Origin: UBA6197 sp047638075
Lineage (GTDB): Bacteria; Pseudomonadota; Alphaproteobacteria; Rhodobacterales; Rhodobacteraceae
NCBI RefSeq assembly: GCF_047638075.1
Contig: NZ_JBLJBV010000044.1
Location: 1-47,074, forward strand
DNA: 47,074 bases
Direction: 5' to 3'
The notes under the pieces are model-generated. The model was not told where the DNA came from. It did not search any database and worked only from the letters and a program-made list of their open reading frames with translations. This document shows positions 1-8,387 of the stretch, one piece after another (the first letter of the stretch is position 1; every line of letters starts with the position of its first letter). The position numbers and the translations under genes were made by a program.

Positions 1-1226
1 TCAGTGATAGCGATGTGGCGGCCATTCGGGAAGGCCTGCTCACGGTGTTGTCAGAGATCGAGGCGGGTAACTTTCCGTTTCGCACCGCGCTGGAAGACAT
101 CCACATGAACGTCGAGGCGCGCCTGAAAGAGCTGATCGGTGAACCGGCAGGCCGTCTGCACACCGCCCGGTCGCGCAACGATCAGGTCGCGACCGATTTT
201 CGGCTTTGGGTGCGCGATCAGTGCGATGCAGCAGTATCGGGCTTGGGCGCGCTGATCCGCGCGATGCTGGCGCAGGCCGAAGCGGGGGCCGATTGGGTGA
301 TGCCGGGCTTTACCCATCTGCAAACCGCGCAACCGGTGACCTGGGGCCACCACATGATGGCCTATGTCGAAATGCTGGGCCGCGACATGAGCCGTTTTGC
401 CGATGCGCGGGCGCGGATGAACGAATGTCCGCTGGGGGCCGCGGCGCTGGCCGGAACCTCGTTTCCGATCGACCGCCACGCCACAGCGACCGATCTGGGC
501 TTTGACCGGCCCATGGCCAACAGCCTTGATGCGGTGTCCGACCGTGATTTCGCGCTCGAATTCCTTTCGGCCGCAGCGATCTGCGCCACCCACCTTAGCC
601 GTCTGGCCGAAGAGCTGGTGATCTGGTCCTCGGCGCAGTTTCGGTTTGTGGCGCTGTCGGACAAATGGTCTACCGGTTCGTCGATCATGCCGCAAAAGCG
701 CAACCCCGATGCGGCGGAACTGATCCGCGCCAAGATTGGCCGGATTCTGGGGGCGACAGTGGCGCTGTTCACGGTGATGAAGGGTCTTCCGCTGGCCTAT
801 TCCAAGGACATGCAGGAAGACAAGGAACAGGTCTTTGACGCGGCCGATACGCTGATGCTGGCCTTGGCGGCGATGGAAGGCATGATGAAAGACCTGACCG
901 TGCGGCGCGAAAACCTCGAATCTGCCGCCGCGTCGGGCTTTTCCACCGCCACCGATCTGGCAGACTGGCTGGTCCGCGAGGCGGGGCTGCCCTTTCGCGA
1001 TGCGCATCACGTCACCGGCACGCTGGTCGCCATGGCCGAGGCGCAGGGCGTTGATTTGCCAGACCTCAGCCTTGCGCAGATGCAATCGGTCAACCCGGCC
1101 ATCACATCGGGAGTTTTTGCGGTGCTGGGGGTTCACAACTCGGTCGCATCGCGGCAATCTTACGGTGGAACCGCGCCCGATCAGGTGCGTATGCAAATTG
1201 CCCGCTGGAAGGACTGTCTGGCATGA
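1..1226 (+). CDS. argH: Argininosuccinate lyase, 5' end outside window
   Basis: Catalyses the last step of arginine synthesis, splitting argininosuccinate into arginine and fumarate; cytoplasmic homotetramer of the fumarase/aspartase superfamily. About 407 residues are visible in a frame that stays open to the left edge (frame begins at base 3); the family is about 460 residues, so some 55 N-terminal residues are missing. Visible hallmarks are TARSRNDQVATD about 50 residues in, and the superfamily signature GSSIMPQKRNP near position 678 nt, whose Ser belongs to the catalytic loop. The stop codon overlaps the start of the next small gene by ATGA, indicating translational coupling. Identity is secure. 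Confidence 0.96.
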   Translation, partial: SDSDVAAIREGLLTVLSEIEAGNFPFRTALEDIHMNVEARLKELIGEPAGRLHTARSRNDQVATDFRLWVRDQCDAAVSGLGALIRAMLAQAEAGADWVMPGFTHLQTAQPVTWGHHMMAYVEMLGRDMSRFADARARMNECPLGAAALAGTSFPIDRHATATDLGFDRPMANSLDAVSDRDFALEFLSAAAICATHLSRLAEELVIWSSAQFRFVALSDKWSTGSSIMPQKRNPDAAELIRAKIGRILGATVALFTVMKGLPLAYSKDMQEDKEQVFDAADTLMLALAAMEGMMKDLTVRRENLESAAASGFSTATDLADWLVREAGLPFRDAHHVTGTLVAMAEAQGVDLPDLSLAQMQSVNPAITSGVFAVLGVHNSVASRQSYGGTAPDQVRMQIARWKDCLA

Positions 1227-1372
1227 GATCCGCGTTTTTTGCCCTGCTGGCGCTGGCCGCCTGTTCTGACCCGTCGCTTCATGCCGGGGTCAGCCTCGAT
1301 TCCGGCGGGGTCAGCGTTTACCCGGCGGTTTCGGGCCGCGTTGGCGGCGCCAATATCACGGTGTCGCCATGA
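1223..1372 (+). CDS. Tiny predicted lipoprotein (49 aa)
   Basis: Starts with an ATG that overlaps the argH stop (ATGA) and ends overlapping the next small gene by ATGA. The 49-residue product starts MRSAFFALLALAAC, a classic short signal peptide with lipobox LAAC, so Cys14 should be lipidated and the mature part would be only about 36 residues. The mature part is Gly/Ser/Val-rich and ends in NITVSP. I recognise no family. Coupled overlaps on both sides and the lipobox argue that it is a real gene rather than a chance frame. It resembles the gene after it in size and design, which suggests a related pair. Confidence 0.72.
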   Translation: MRSAFFALLALAACSDPSLHAGVSLDSGGVSVYPAVSGRVGGANITVSP

Positions 1373-1509
1373 GGGCGCTTATGTTGCTGGCGGTTCTGGC
1401 GGTGGCGGGCTGCGGCGTTGACGGCCCGCCAAAGCCGCCCCAGGCCGGCGCCGCCCCCGGTATCAGCCTGTCGGGCCAGGCGCGCGTCGGCATTACCAGC
1501 GGCGGCTGA
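1369..1509 (+). CDS. Small LptM/YifL-like lipoprotein (46 aa)
   Basis: A 46-residue lipoprotein starting MRALMLLAVLAVAGCGVDG; lipobox VAGC puts the lipidated Cys at residue 15. The sequence right after the Cys, GCGVDGPPKPP, resembles the short motif (Cys-Gly-x-x-Gly-Pro-x-x-x-Pro) of the LptM/YifL attachment-site family. In proteobacteria that family is commonly encoded just before lysA or dapF, as here. In Escherichia coli LptM helps the LptDE lipopolysaccharide translocon mature; whether this shorter homologue does so is inference. It overlaps the previous lipoprotein gene by ATGA and lies 18 bases before the DUF2834 gene, so argH to lysA looks like one operon. Confidence 0.72.
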   Translation: MRALMLLAVLAVAGCGVDGPPKPPQAGAAPGISLSGQARVGITSGG

Positions 1510-1527
1510 CCCTCACATTTCGGAGCC

Positions 1528-1848
1528 ATGATGTCGCCCCTGCGCCTGATCTACCTTGCCCTTGCGCTGCTAGGTGCTGTGCTGCCGATGCGCCATTATC
1601 TGGCGTATCTGACGGCGCATGGCTGGTCACTGGCGGCGGTCAGCGATGCGTGGTTCGTCACGGTGGCGACCACGGGCCTGACCTGGGATCTGGGCTTGGT
1701 TGCCGCCGCGCTGACGGTCTGGATCATTGCCGAAACCCGTGTGCGGCGGAACTGGTTGGCGCTGGTCGCCCTTCCCGCCACCTTTCTCATCGGCGCCAGC
1801 TTCGGCTTGCCGCTTTACCTTTTTCTTAGAACCCGCAAGGTGGCCTGA
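1528..1848 (+). CDS. DUF2834-like small membrane protein
   Basis: A 106-residue integral membrane protein with about three hydrophobic helices: residues 5-25, 45-70 and 78-101. A conserved-looking loop with HYLAYLTAHGW follows helix 1, and the protein ends in a positive tail. The pattern fits the DUF2834 family, which has no known function. Two consecutive ATGs exist at 1528 and 1531; a GGAG at 1522 is better spaced for the second, so the true start may be one codon later. Its stop overlaps the lysA start by one base (TGATG), so it is probably co-translated with lysA. Confidence 0.75.
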   Translation: MMSPLRLIYLALALLGAVLPMRHYLAYLTAHGWSLAAVSDAWFVTVATTGLTWDLGLVAAALTVWIIAETRVRRNWLALVALPATFLIGASFGLPLYLFLRTRKVA

Positions 1849-3122
1849 TGGATCATTTTACTTACAAAAACGGCGTGCTGCATGCCGAAGACGTTGCAAT
1901 ACCGGAAATTGCCGCCGCAGTCGGCACGCCGTTCTACGTCTATTCAACCGCCACGCTGACCCGGCATTACCAGCTTTTTCAGCAGGCGCTGGCCGGGATG
2001 CCGCATCTGATCTGCTTTGCCGTCAAATCAAACGGCAACCTTGCGGTGCTGAAAACACTGGCAGATCTGGGCGCGGGCATGGATGTGGTCTCGGGCGGCG
2101 AATATCTGCGCGCCAAGGCTGCCGGGGTGCCGGGGGAGCGGATCGTGTTTTCCGGCGTCGGCAAAACGCGGGCGGAACTGCGGCTGGCGCTTGAAGGTGG
2201 TATCCGCCAATTCAACGTCGAATCCGAACCCGAGCTGCGTGCCCTTAGCCAGATTGCCACTGAAATGGGCCTGCGCGCGCCCATCGCGCTGCGCGTCAAC
2301 CCGGATGTCGACGCCAAGACCCACGAAAAAATCGCCACCGGAAAATCGGAAAACAAATTCGGCATCCCCATCGCCATGGCCCGCGCTGTTTACGCCGAGG
2401 CCGCCTTGCTGCCCGGGATCCAGATTGTCGGCGTTGATGTGCATATAGGCAGCCAGTTGACGGACCTTGCCCCGTTTGAACAGGCGTTCACCAAACTGGC
2501 CGACCTGACCCGCGAATTGCGCGCCGATGGCCACACCATCACCCGGCTTGATCTGGGCGGCGGGCTTGGCATTCCATACGAACGTTCCAACACGGCCCCG
2601 CCCCTTCCGATTGAATATGGCGAGGTTATCCGCCGCACCGTCGGCGATCTGGGCTGCGAGATCGAGATCGAGCCGGGCCGCCTCATCTCCGGCAACGCCG
2701 GGTTGTTGATTGCCTCGGTGATCTACCTCAAAGAGGGCGAGGGCCGCGATTTTCTGATCCTCGATGCGGCGATGAATGACCTTGTGCGCCCGTCGATGTA
2801 TGGCGCCTACCATGACATCGTGCCGGTGCTGGAACCCGCGCCGGGGGTCGATCAGGCCCCGGTCGATGTGGTCGGCCCGGTTTGCGAAACCGGTGATACC
2901 TTCGCCAAGGCCCGGTCGCTGCCGCCCTTGTTCGAGGGCGATCTGGTCGCCTTCCGTTCCGCCGGGGCTTACGGCGCGGTGATGGCGTCCGAATATAACG
3001 CCCGGCCGCTGGTGCCCGAGGTGCTGGTTCATGCGGATCACTTCGCCGTCATCCGGGCAAGGCCAAGCTTTGACGAAATGCTTGCGCGCGATACCATCCC
3101 CGAATGGCTGACGGGGCAATAA
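1848..3122 (+). CDS. lysA: Diaminopimelate decarboxylase
   Basis: Last step of lysine synthesis: PLP-dependent decarboxylation of meso-diaminopimelate to L-lysine. 424 residues, normal for the family. The N-terminal alanine-racemase-like barrel carries FAVKSN (PLP-binding Lys near residue 60), HIGSQ (about 198) and GGGLG (about 235). The C-terminal part has EPGR and GPVCETGD near 345, whose Cys comes from the neighbouring subunit in the dimer. AAGGTGG lies just before the ATG. It consumes the same meso-diaminopimelate used for peptidoglycan, so its expression balances lysine against cell-wall precursor. It follows the DUF2834 gene with a one-base overlap. Confidence 0.97.
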   Translation: MDHFTYKNGVLHAEDVAIPEIAAAVGTPFYVYSTATLTRHYQLFQQALAGMPHLICFAVKSNGNLAVLKTLADLGAGMDVVSGGEYLRAKAAGVPGERIVFSGVGKTRAELRLALEGGIRQFNVESEPELRALSQIATEMGLRAPIALRVNPDVDAKTHEKIATGKSENKFGIPIAMARAVYAEAALLPGIQIVGVDVHIGSQLTDLAPFEQAFTKLADLTRELRADGHTITRLDLGGGLGIPYERSNTAPPLPIEYGEVIRRTVGDLGCEIEIEPGRLISGNAGLLIASVIYLKEGEGRDFLILDAAMNDLVRPSMYGAYHDIVPVLEPAPGVDQAPVDVVGPVCETGDTFAKARSLPPLFEGDLVAFRSAGAYGAVMASEYNARPLVPEVLVHADHFAVIRARPSFDEMLARDTIPEWLTGQ

Positions 3123-3156
3123 TGCCGCCGCCCGCCAAAAGGCCGGACCGCAACTG

Positions 3157-5754
3157 ATGAATGACAGGCCCCAGACCCCTGCCGCCGCGCTGCGGCGCAT
3201 AGGCCCCGCGTTGGCGCTGACGCGGGCGGGGATGCTGGTTGAGCGGGCGTTGCGGGCGTTCTGGCCGTTTGGCTCTTTTCTGGCGGTGCTGGTCGCGGCC
3301 TTTGCCTTTGGGGTGCAGGATGCGCTGCCGCTGGTGTGGGTGCAGGCTGGGGCGGCGCTGGGGCTCTTGGTGTCGGTGGGGCTGTTGCTGTGGGGCGCGC
3401 GGCGTTTTCACTGGCCAAAACGGGCAGAGGCGCTGGCGCGGCTGGATGCCACCTTGCCCGGCCGCCCGATTGCGGCCCTGCACGACACTATGGCACTGGG
3501 TGGCCAGGATGCGGGCGCCCGCGCGCTTTGGGCCGTGCATCTGACCCGCATGGCCGCGCGCCTGACCGGTGCGCGCGCGGTGCCGCCCCGCCCTGACCTT
3601 GCCCCGCGCGACCCGTTCGCGTTGCGCCTGACCGCGCTCACCGCCCTAGCCGTGGCGCTGATTTTCGGCGCGCCTGCCCGTCTGGCCGAAGTGGCCGACC
3701 TGCCCGGTGCCATCGGCCCCGCCGAGGCCGCAATCGGCCCCACATGGGAAGGCTGGGCCGAACCGCCGCGCTATACCGGCAAGCCGGGGCTCTACCTCAA
3801 CGCGCTTGATGCAGGCGCGCTGGATCTGCCCGAAGGCACGCGGCTCGTGTTTCGCTTTTACGGCGCGGCGGGGCAGGTGGGACTGACAGAAACCGTCACT
3901 GACCCGGCTGCGCCTGCACCGCCCGCCGCCGCCGATGGGATCACCATCCAAAAGCAGGAACTGGTGGCCCTGCGTTCGGGGCTGCTGGAGATTACCGGTC
4001 CCGGTGGTCGCCGGTTTGACCTGACCATCCTGCCCGACGCCGCCCCCTCGGTCGAACTGCTTTCCGCTGCAACGCGGCGCGCCGACGGCAAGCTGTCACA
4101 GCCGTTTCGCGCCACCGATGACTATGGCGTCACCGCTGGCCGCGCTCTGATCACGCTGGATCTGCCGCAGGTCGACCGCCGCTATGGCCTGACCACCCGC
4201 CCAGATGACCGCGCCCCGCTGATCTATGACCTGCCGCTGCCCATATCCGGCAACCGCGCCGATTTCACCGAGGCGCTGGTCGAAGACGCGGCAAAACACC
4301 CTTGGGCCAACCTGCCGGTCAAACTGACGCTTACCGTCGAAGATGGCCGCGCCCAGACCGGCGCCACTGCCCCCCTGTCGCTTGAACTGCCGGGGCGGCG
4401 CTTTTTCGATCCGATGGCCGCCGCCCTGATCGAGGCGCGGCGTGATCTGTTGTGGTCGCTTGATAACGGGTCGCGCACCTCGCAGATCCTCAAGGCGATC
4501 AGCAATCGCCCCGCAGGCTATTCCGACGGCCAAAAGGTCTATCTTTTGCTTCGCGCCGCGATCCGCCGCCTCGATACCGCATTGACCCCCGGCCCGCTGG
4601 ACGCCGCCACCCGCGATGATCTGGCCGAGGCGCTTTGGGCCATGGCCGAGATGCTGGAAGATGGCGGGCTGGCCGATGCGCTGGCCGCCATGCAGCAGGC
4701 GCAAGAACGCCTGTCCGAGGCGATCCGCAACGGCGCGTCGCCCGATGAAATCGCCAAGCTGATGGACGAACTGAAACGCGCCACTGACGAATATCTGCGC
4801 CAGTTGGCCGAACAATCATCTAAAGAAGAGGGCCCGCAATTTGGCCAGCAACAGCCCGGCCAGAATATTACCGGTGCTCAGATTCAACAGATGATGGACG
4901 AGATTCAGCGCCTGATGGAAGAAGGCCGCATGGCCGAGGCGCAAGAATTGCTCGATCAACTGGCGCGGATGATGGAAAACATGAAGGTCACCCAAGGGCA
5001 GGGCGGCGAGGGCGATATCCCCGGCGGCAAGGCGATGCGCGATCTGGGCGAAACGCTACGCAACCAGCAAGAGCTGTCGGATGACGCTTTCCGCGAATTG
5101 CAAGACAGCTTTGAGCGTGGCCAGCAGGGTCAAAGTCAGCCGCAACCCGGCCAGCCGGGCCAGGGTCAAGGCCAGTCGAACGACGATCAGGGTCAGGGGC
5201 AGCCCAACGGCGAGGCGCAAGATCAAGGCACCCCCGGCGATGGCCGCAGCCTTGCCCAACGTCAGCGCGACCTGCGCACGGAACTGGGCCGCCAGCACGG
5301 CCTGTTGCCGCGCACCGGCAATGAGGCGGGCGAGGATGCGCGCCGCGCGCTTGATCAGGCCGGCCGCGCCATGGACGAGGCCGAACAGGCCCTGCGCGAG
5401 GGCGATAACGGCACCGCGATCGACCGTCAGGCGGATGCGATTCAGGCGCTGCGCGAAGGGATGCGCGCCTTGGGCGAGGCATTGGCCGATCAGCAGGGCG
5501 GCGGCCAGCAGGGCGATCAGGGCGAACGCTATGGCGCGGCCGAGGGTCAGACCGGGCGCGAACTGCCGCGCGACCCGCTGGGCCGGGCATTGGGCAACGG
5601 CGGGCAGGTGGGCACCGATGAAAGCCTGTTGCAAGGGCAGGATGTCTACCGCCGCGCGCGCGACCTACTGGATGAAATCCGCCGCCGTTCAGGTGAAAGA
5701 CTGCGCCCGGAACTGGAGCTGGACTATCTGCGCCGCCTGCTGGATCAGTTCTAA
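3157..5754 (+). CDS. TIGR02302 family / DUF4175 membrane protein
   Basis: 865-residue protein of the alphaproteobacterial TIGR02302 (DUF4175) family, function unknown. Two hydrophobic segments near residues 30-90 and another near 160-175 anchor the N-terminus. A long, probably periplasmic beta-rich middle follows. From about residue 480 the protein is helical and charged, then low-complexity: Gln/Gly-rich tracts such as GQGQGQ occupy about residues 640-720. The C-terminus (KRRSGERLRPELELDY-like, about 840-865) is compact and well conserved in the family as I remember it. It follows lysA by 34 bases in the same direction. Short nucleotide repeats in 5110-5230 come from the Gln-rich coding and are not a separate element. 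Confidence 0.85.
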   Translation: MNDRPQTPAAALRRIGPALALTRAGMLVERALRAFWPFGSFLAVLVAAFAFGVQDALPLVWVQAGAALGLLVSVGLLLWGARRFHWPKRAEALARLDATLPGRPIAALHDTMALGGQDAGARALWAVHLTRMAARLTGARAVPPRPDLAPRDPFALRLTALTALAVALIFGAPARLAEVADLPGAIGPAEAAIGPTWEGWAEPPRYTGKPGLYLNALDAGALDLPEGTRLVFRFYGAAGQVGLTETVTDPAAPAPPAAADGITIQKQELVALRSGLLEITGPGGRRFDLTILPDAAPSVELLSAATRRADGKLSQPFRATDDYGVTAGRALITLDLPQVDRRYGLTTRPDDRAPLIYDLPLPISGNRADFTEALVEDAAKHPWANLPVKLTLTVEDGRAQTGATAPLSLELPGRRFFDPMAAALIEARRDLLWSLDNGSRTSQILKAISNRPAGYSDGQKVYLLLRAAIRRLDTALTPGPLDAATRDDLAEALWAMAEMLEDGGLADALAAMQQAQERLSEAIRNGASPDEIAKLMDELKRATDEYLRQLAEQSSKEEGPQFGQQQPGQNITGAQIQQMMDEIQRLMEEGRMAEAQELLDQLARMMENMKVTQGQGGEGDIPGGKAMRDLGETLRNQQELSDDAFRELQDSFERGQQGQSQPQPGQPGQGQGQSNDDQGQGQPNGEAQDQGTPGDGRSLAQRQRDLRTELGRQHGLLPRTGNEAGEDARRALDQAGRAMDEAEQALREGDNGTAIDRQADAIQALREGMRALGEALADQQGGGQQGDQGERYGAAEGQTGRELPRDPLGRALGNGGQVGTDESLLQGQDVYRRARDLLDEIRRRSGERLRPELELDYLRRLLDQF

Positions 5755-5769
5755 GGTATTGATCTGAAA

Positions 5770-6669
5770 TCAGTTTTCTGGCGTTCGCTGCATCGCTTCT
5801 GTCATCTCACGCATCTTGTCATCCAGCCAGATCCGGCCGTGATCCACCTGCGCGACATAGGCCGTCAGCGCCGGTTCTGCCGCCGGTAGCGCCGTCGATA
5901 TGCGCGGCGCCAGCAGGTAAACGCCAAAGCCGAACACGGCGATCAACACCGCCAGCAGGAATCCAGTCTGAAACCCCGCCCGCCGCCGCGCCAGCGTTTC
6001 CGGCGCATCGCGCGACGCAGGCTCTGCCCCGCGGTCAGAGGTGGCGACCAAGGTTGAATTGATCACCTCGATATCGGGCAAAAGCTGGCGACGCTGGGGT
6101 GTTGGATCGGGTTCCGGTTCGGTGTTGGGATCCTCGGGCAGGCACACCTTAGGGTTGATCTGGCTTGGCCTGATGGCGACAGGTGCCGGTGCGCGCTCCA
6201 ACCCCAGCTCTGGCTGGGTTTCCAGTGTGCTGCCCTCGGCCTTGCGGGCGCGGGTCTCAATCTCGGCCTCTTCGCGCAAGACTGCCAAAAGGCTGTCGTC
6301 AAGGGTGCGGCGCTGCTGTTCCTTGCCAGCCCGTGCGGCGGCGATGGTCGCAGCGGTGATCGGGTCATTGCGCCCCGCATCGGCCGCCTTCGGGCTGATG
6401 AAATCACCGCTGAAATCATCGCCATCGCTGTCTTTGTCGTCGCCATCGGGGGCTGCGTCGGATGGGGGGGCCGGTATCGAAGCCGGCTCTGGCGCGGTGT
6501 CCACCGGCTGCTGATCGTCATCCGCCGGTGCCCTGTCCGGCGCAGCGTCCGCCCCCTGCTGAAACCAGCTTTGCCCACAGTTGGAACATTGAACGTCCCG
6601 CCCACCAACGGGTATGACGTTTTCGTCAACTTCGTAAATCGCGTTGCAATTCGGGCATGTGAGCCGCAT
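5770..6669 (-). CDS. MJ0042-type zinc-ribbon membrane protein
   Basis: 299-residue protein starting MRLTCPNCNAIYEVDENVIP; CxxC pairs at residues 5/8 and 28/31 form the short zinc-ribbon (MJ0042 finger-like) motif. A long acidic, Asp/Pro-rich, probably disordered region follows. One hydrophobic helix lies near residues 235-255 (FLLAVLIAVFGFGVYLLAP), and a short C-terminal domain ends in MQRTPEN. This architecture (cytoplasmic finger, disordered linker, single membrane span) is typical of proteins found beside ftsE in Rhodobacteraceae. Function is unknown. It is convergent with the TIGR02302 gene and divergent from ftsE across about 150 bases, which must hold both promoters. Confidence 0.83.
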   Translation of the reverse strand: MRLTCPNCNAIYEVDENVIPVGGRDVQCSNCGQSWFQQGADAAPDRAPADDDQQPVDTAPEPASIPAPPSDAAPDGDDKDSDGDDFSGDFISPKAADAGRNDPITAATIAAARAGKEQQRRTLDDSLLAVLREEAEIETRARKAEGSTLETQPELGLERAPAPVAIRPSQINPKVCLPEDPNTEPEPDPTPQRRQLLPDIEVINSTLVATSDRGAEPASRDAPETLARRRAGFQTGFLLAVLIAVFGFGVYLLAPRISTALPAAEPALTAYVAQVDHGRIWLDDKMREMTEAMQRTPEN

Positions 6670-6819
6670 GTCGTCGCTACCTCGGGCCGTTGTTCACTGC
6701 CATTCTGGCAATTCCATTTTGCATGTTGTAGCAAGCGCGGGGCCGTTGTCCAAGCGTTTGCGGCAAGCGGGTGAAAACGCCGCCGCATTTTGTCCGGTAA
6801 ACCTAAAAGGAGCATCGCA

Positions 6820-7491
6820 GTGATCGAGCTGCAAAACGTCGCGATAGGCTATGGCGGCACCGAACTTCTGTCAGACATGACGCTGAAACTGGTGCCCGGA
6901 TCGTTCCACTTTCTGACCGGGCCATCGGGCGCGGGCAAGACGACGTTGCTAAAACTGTGCTATGCTGAACTGATGCCCTCGGCGGGGTATCTGCATCTGT
7001 TCGGGCAGGATGTGCGCGCGATGGGCCGCGATGATATTGCCAATCTGCGCCGTAGGGTTGGCGTGGTGCATCAAGATTGCCAGTTTCTTGACCATCTTTC
7101 GGTGTCGGAAAACGTGGCACTGCCGCTGACCGCGACCGGGCGCCCGGTTGACACGCATGAGCTGGGCGAACTTTTGGGCTGGGTCGGGCTGAAAGGCCAC
7201 GCCAACGCCCGCCCGGCGCAGCTTTCGGGGGGTGAGAGGCAGCGCGCCGCACTGGCCCGCGCGGTGATGATGTCACCCGAGGTTCTTTTGGCCGATGAAC
7301 CCACCGGCAACCTTGATTGGGAAATGTCGCTGCGGCTGCTGACGCTGCTGGTCGAATTGAACAAAATGGGCAAAACCGTGCTGATCGCCACGCATGATCT
7401 GAACCTGATCCGCGCCGCCAAGGCGCAGGTTTCGGCGCGGGTGCTGCGGATCGCCAACCGGCGGCTGCAACTGGCGGGGGCAGACCTATGA
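6820..7491 (+). CDS. ftsE: Cell division ATP-binding protein FtsE
   Basis: ATPase of the FtsEX complex, which in other bacteria couples ATP hydrolysis in the cytoplasm to activation of periplasmic peptidoglycan hydrolases at the septum. I place the start at GTG 6820 (MIELQNVAIGYGG) because AAAGGAG sits eight bases upstream; an in-frame TTG at 6790 would add ten atypical residues. That gives 223 residues. Walker A GPSGAGKTT lies at about 34-42, the ABC signature LSGGERQ at about 135 and Walker B VLLADEPTG at about 155. Its stop overlaps the ftsX start (ATGA). Confidence 0.95.
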   Translation: MIELQNVAIGYGGTELLSDMTLKLVPGSFHFLTGPSGAGKTTLLKLCYAELMPSAGYLHLFGQDVRAMGRDDIANLRRRVGVVHQDCQFLDHLSVSENVALPLTATGRPVDTHELGELLGWVGLKGHANARPAQLSGGERQRAALARAVMMSPEVLLADEPTGNLDWEMSLRLLTLLVELNKMGKTVLIATHDLNLIRAAKAQVSARVLRIANRRLQLAGADL

Positions 7492-8387
7492 TGACGCGCC
7501 TTGCATGGCTGTTCACCGCCGATAGCCGCGGCCCCGGCCGGGTGGTGCCGCCCACCGGCTTTACCGCGCGGCTGACGCTGCTGACCGCCGCCGCGATGGC
7601 GTTTCTGGCGGTGTTTGCGCTGGCGCTGTCGCTGGCCGCCGGGCGCCTGGCCGACCGCTGGTCCGAGGCGCTGGCGCGTTCCGCGACGATCCGCATTTCC
7701 GCGCCCTTCGATCAGATCGCGGCCCAGACCCGCGCCGTGCTGGATGTGCTGGCCACCACGCCCGGCCTTGCCACCTACCGCGCGCTTGAAGCCGATGAGA
7801 TGCGCAAGCTGCTGGATCCGTGGTTCGGCCCCGACCTTCCGGTTGACAGCCTGCCCTTGCCGCAACTGGTCGAACTGACCGAAACCGCAGACGGGATCGA
7901 CGCCGAGGGCCTGCGCCTGCGCCTTTCCGCCGAGGCGCCGGGAGCGGTGCTGGATGATCACACCCGCTGGCGCCGCCCGCTGGTGGCGGCGGCAGGGCGG
8001 TTGCGGCTGCTGGGGCTGTTGTCGCTAGGGCTGATCGGGGCGGCAACGGCGGGGATGATCACGCTGGCCGCGCAGGCTGCGCTGGCCGCGAACGGGCAGG
8101 TGATCCGGGTGCTTCGGCTGGTGGGTGCGCGCGATCTGTTCATCGCGCGGGCCTTTGTGCGCCGCTTCACGCTGCGCGGGTTTGCCGGGGCGACGCTTGG
8201 CACGGCGCTGGGGATGATTGCGGTGGCGCTGTTGCCCGGCGCGGATGAGGCCGGCGGCTTTCTGACCGGTCTTGGCTTTCAGGGCGCAGGTTGGGTCTGG
8301 CCGTTGCTGATCCCGCCGCTGGCCGCGCTGGTCGCCTTTGCCGCCACCCGCGCCGCCGCACTTCGTATCCTGAGGGGGATCAGATGA
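7488..8387 (+). CDS. ftsX: Cell division protein FtsX
   Basis: Membrane partner of FtsE; 299 residues. An N-terminal helix lies near residues 25-50, followed by a periplasmic loop of about 110 residues. Three further hydrophobic helices at about 175-200, 225-250 and 265-290 give the four-span FtsX layout. The VLRLVGAR stretch near residue 208, between helices 2 and 3, is a typical conserved FtsX segment that contacts the ATPase. It overlaps ftsE by four bases and plsC by four bases, so ftsE-ftsX-plsC should be one transcript. The periplasmic partner it activates is not encoded nearby. Confidence 0.93.
   Translation: MMTRLAWLFTADSRGPGRVVPPTGFTARLTLLTAAAMAFLAVFALALSLAAGRLADRWSEALARSATIRISAPFDQIAAQTRAVLDVLATTPGLATYRALEADEMRKLLDPWFGPDLPVDSLPLPQLVELTETADGIDAEGLRLRLSAEAPGAVLDDHTRWRRPLVAAAGRLRLLGLLSLGLIGAATAGMITLAAQAALAANGQVIRVLRLVGARDLFIARAFVRRFTLRGFAGATLGTALGMIAVALLPGADEAGGFLTGLGFQGAGWVWPLLIPPLAALVAFAATRAAALRILRGIR

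Noticed and set aside
2028..3200. 390-codon open frame antisense to lysA, and many similar long antisense frames (for example opposite argH, pheT and mcl1)
   Set aside because: High-GC coding DNA produces long stop-free shadow frames; none has a ribosome site or recognisable protein sequence.
5100..5240. Short tandem-like nucleotide repeats (CAGGGTCAAGGCCAG-type)
   Set aside because: They follow codon phase and encode the Gln/Gly-rich region of the TIGR02302 protein, so they are low-complexity coding rather than an independent repeat.
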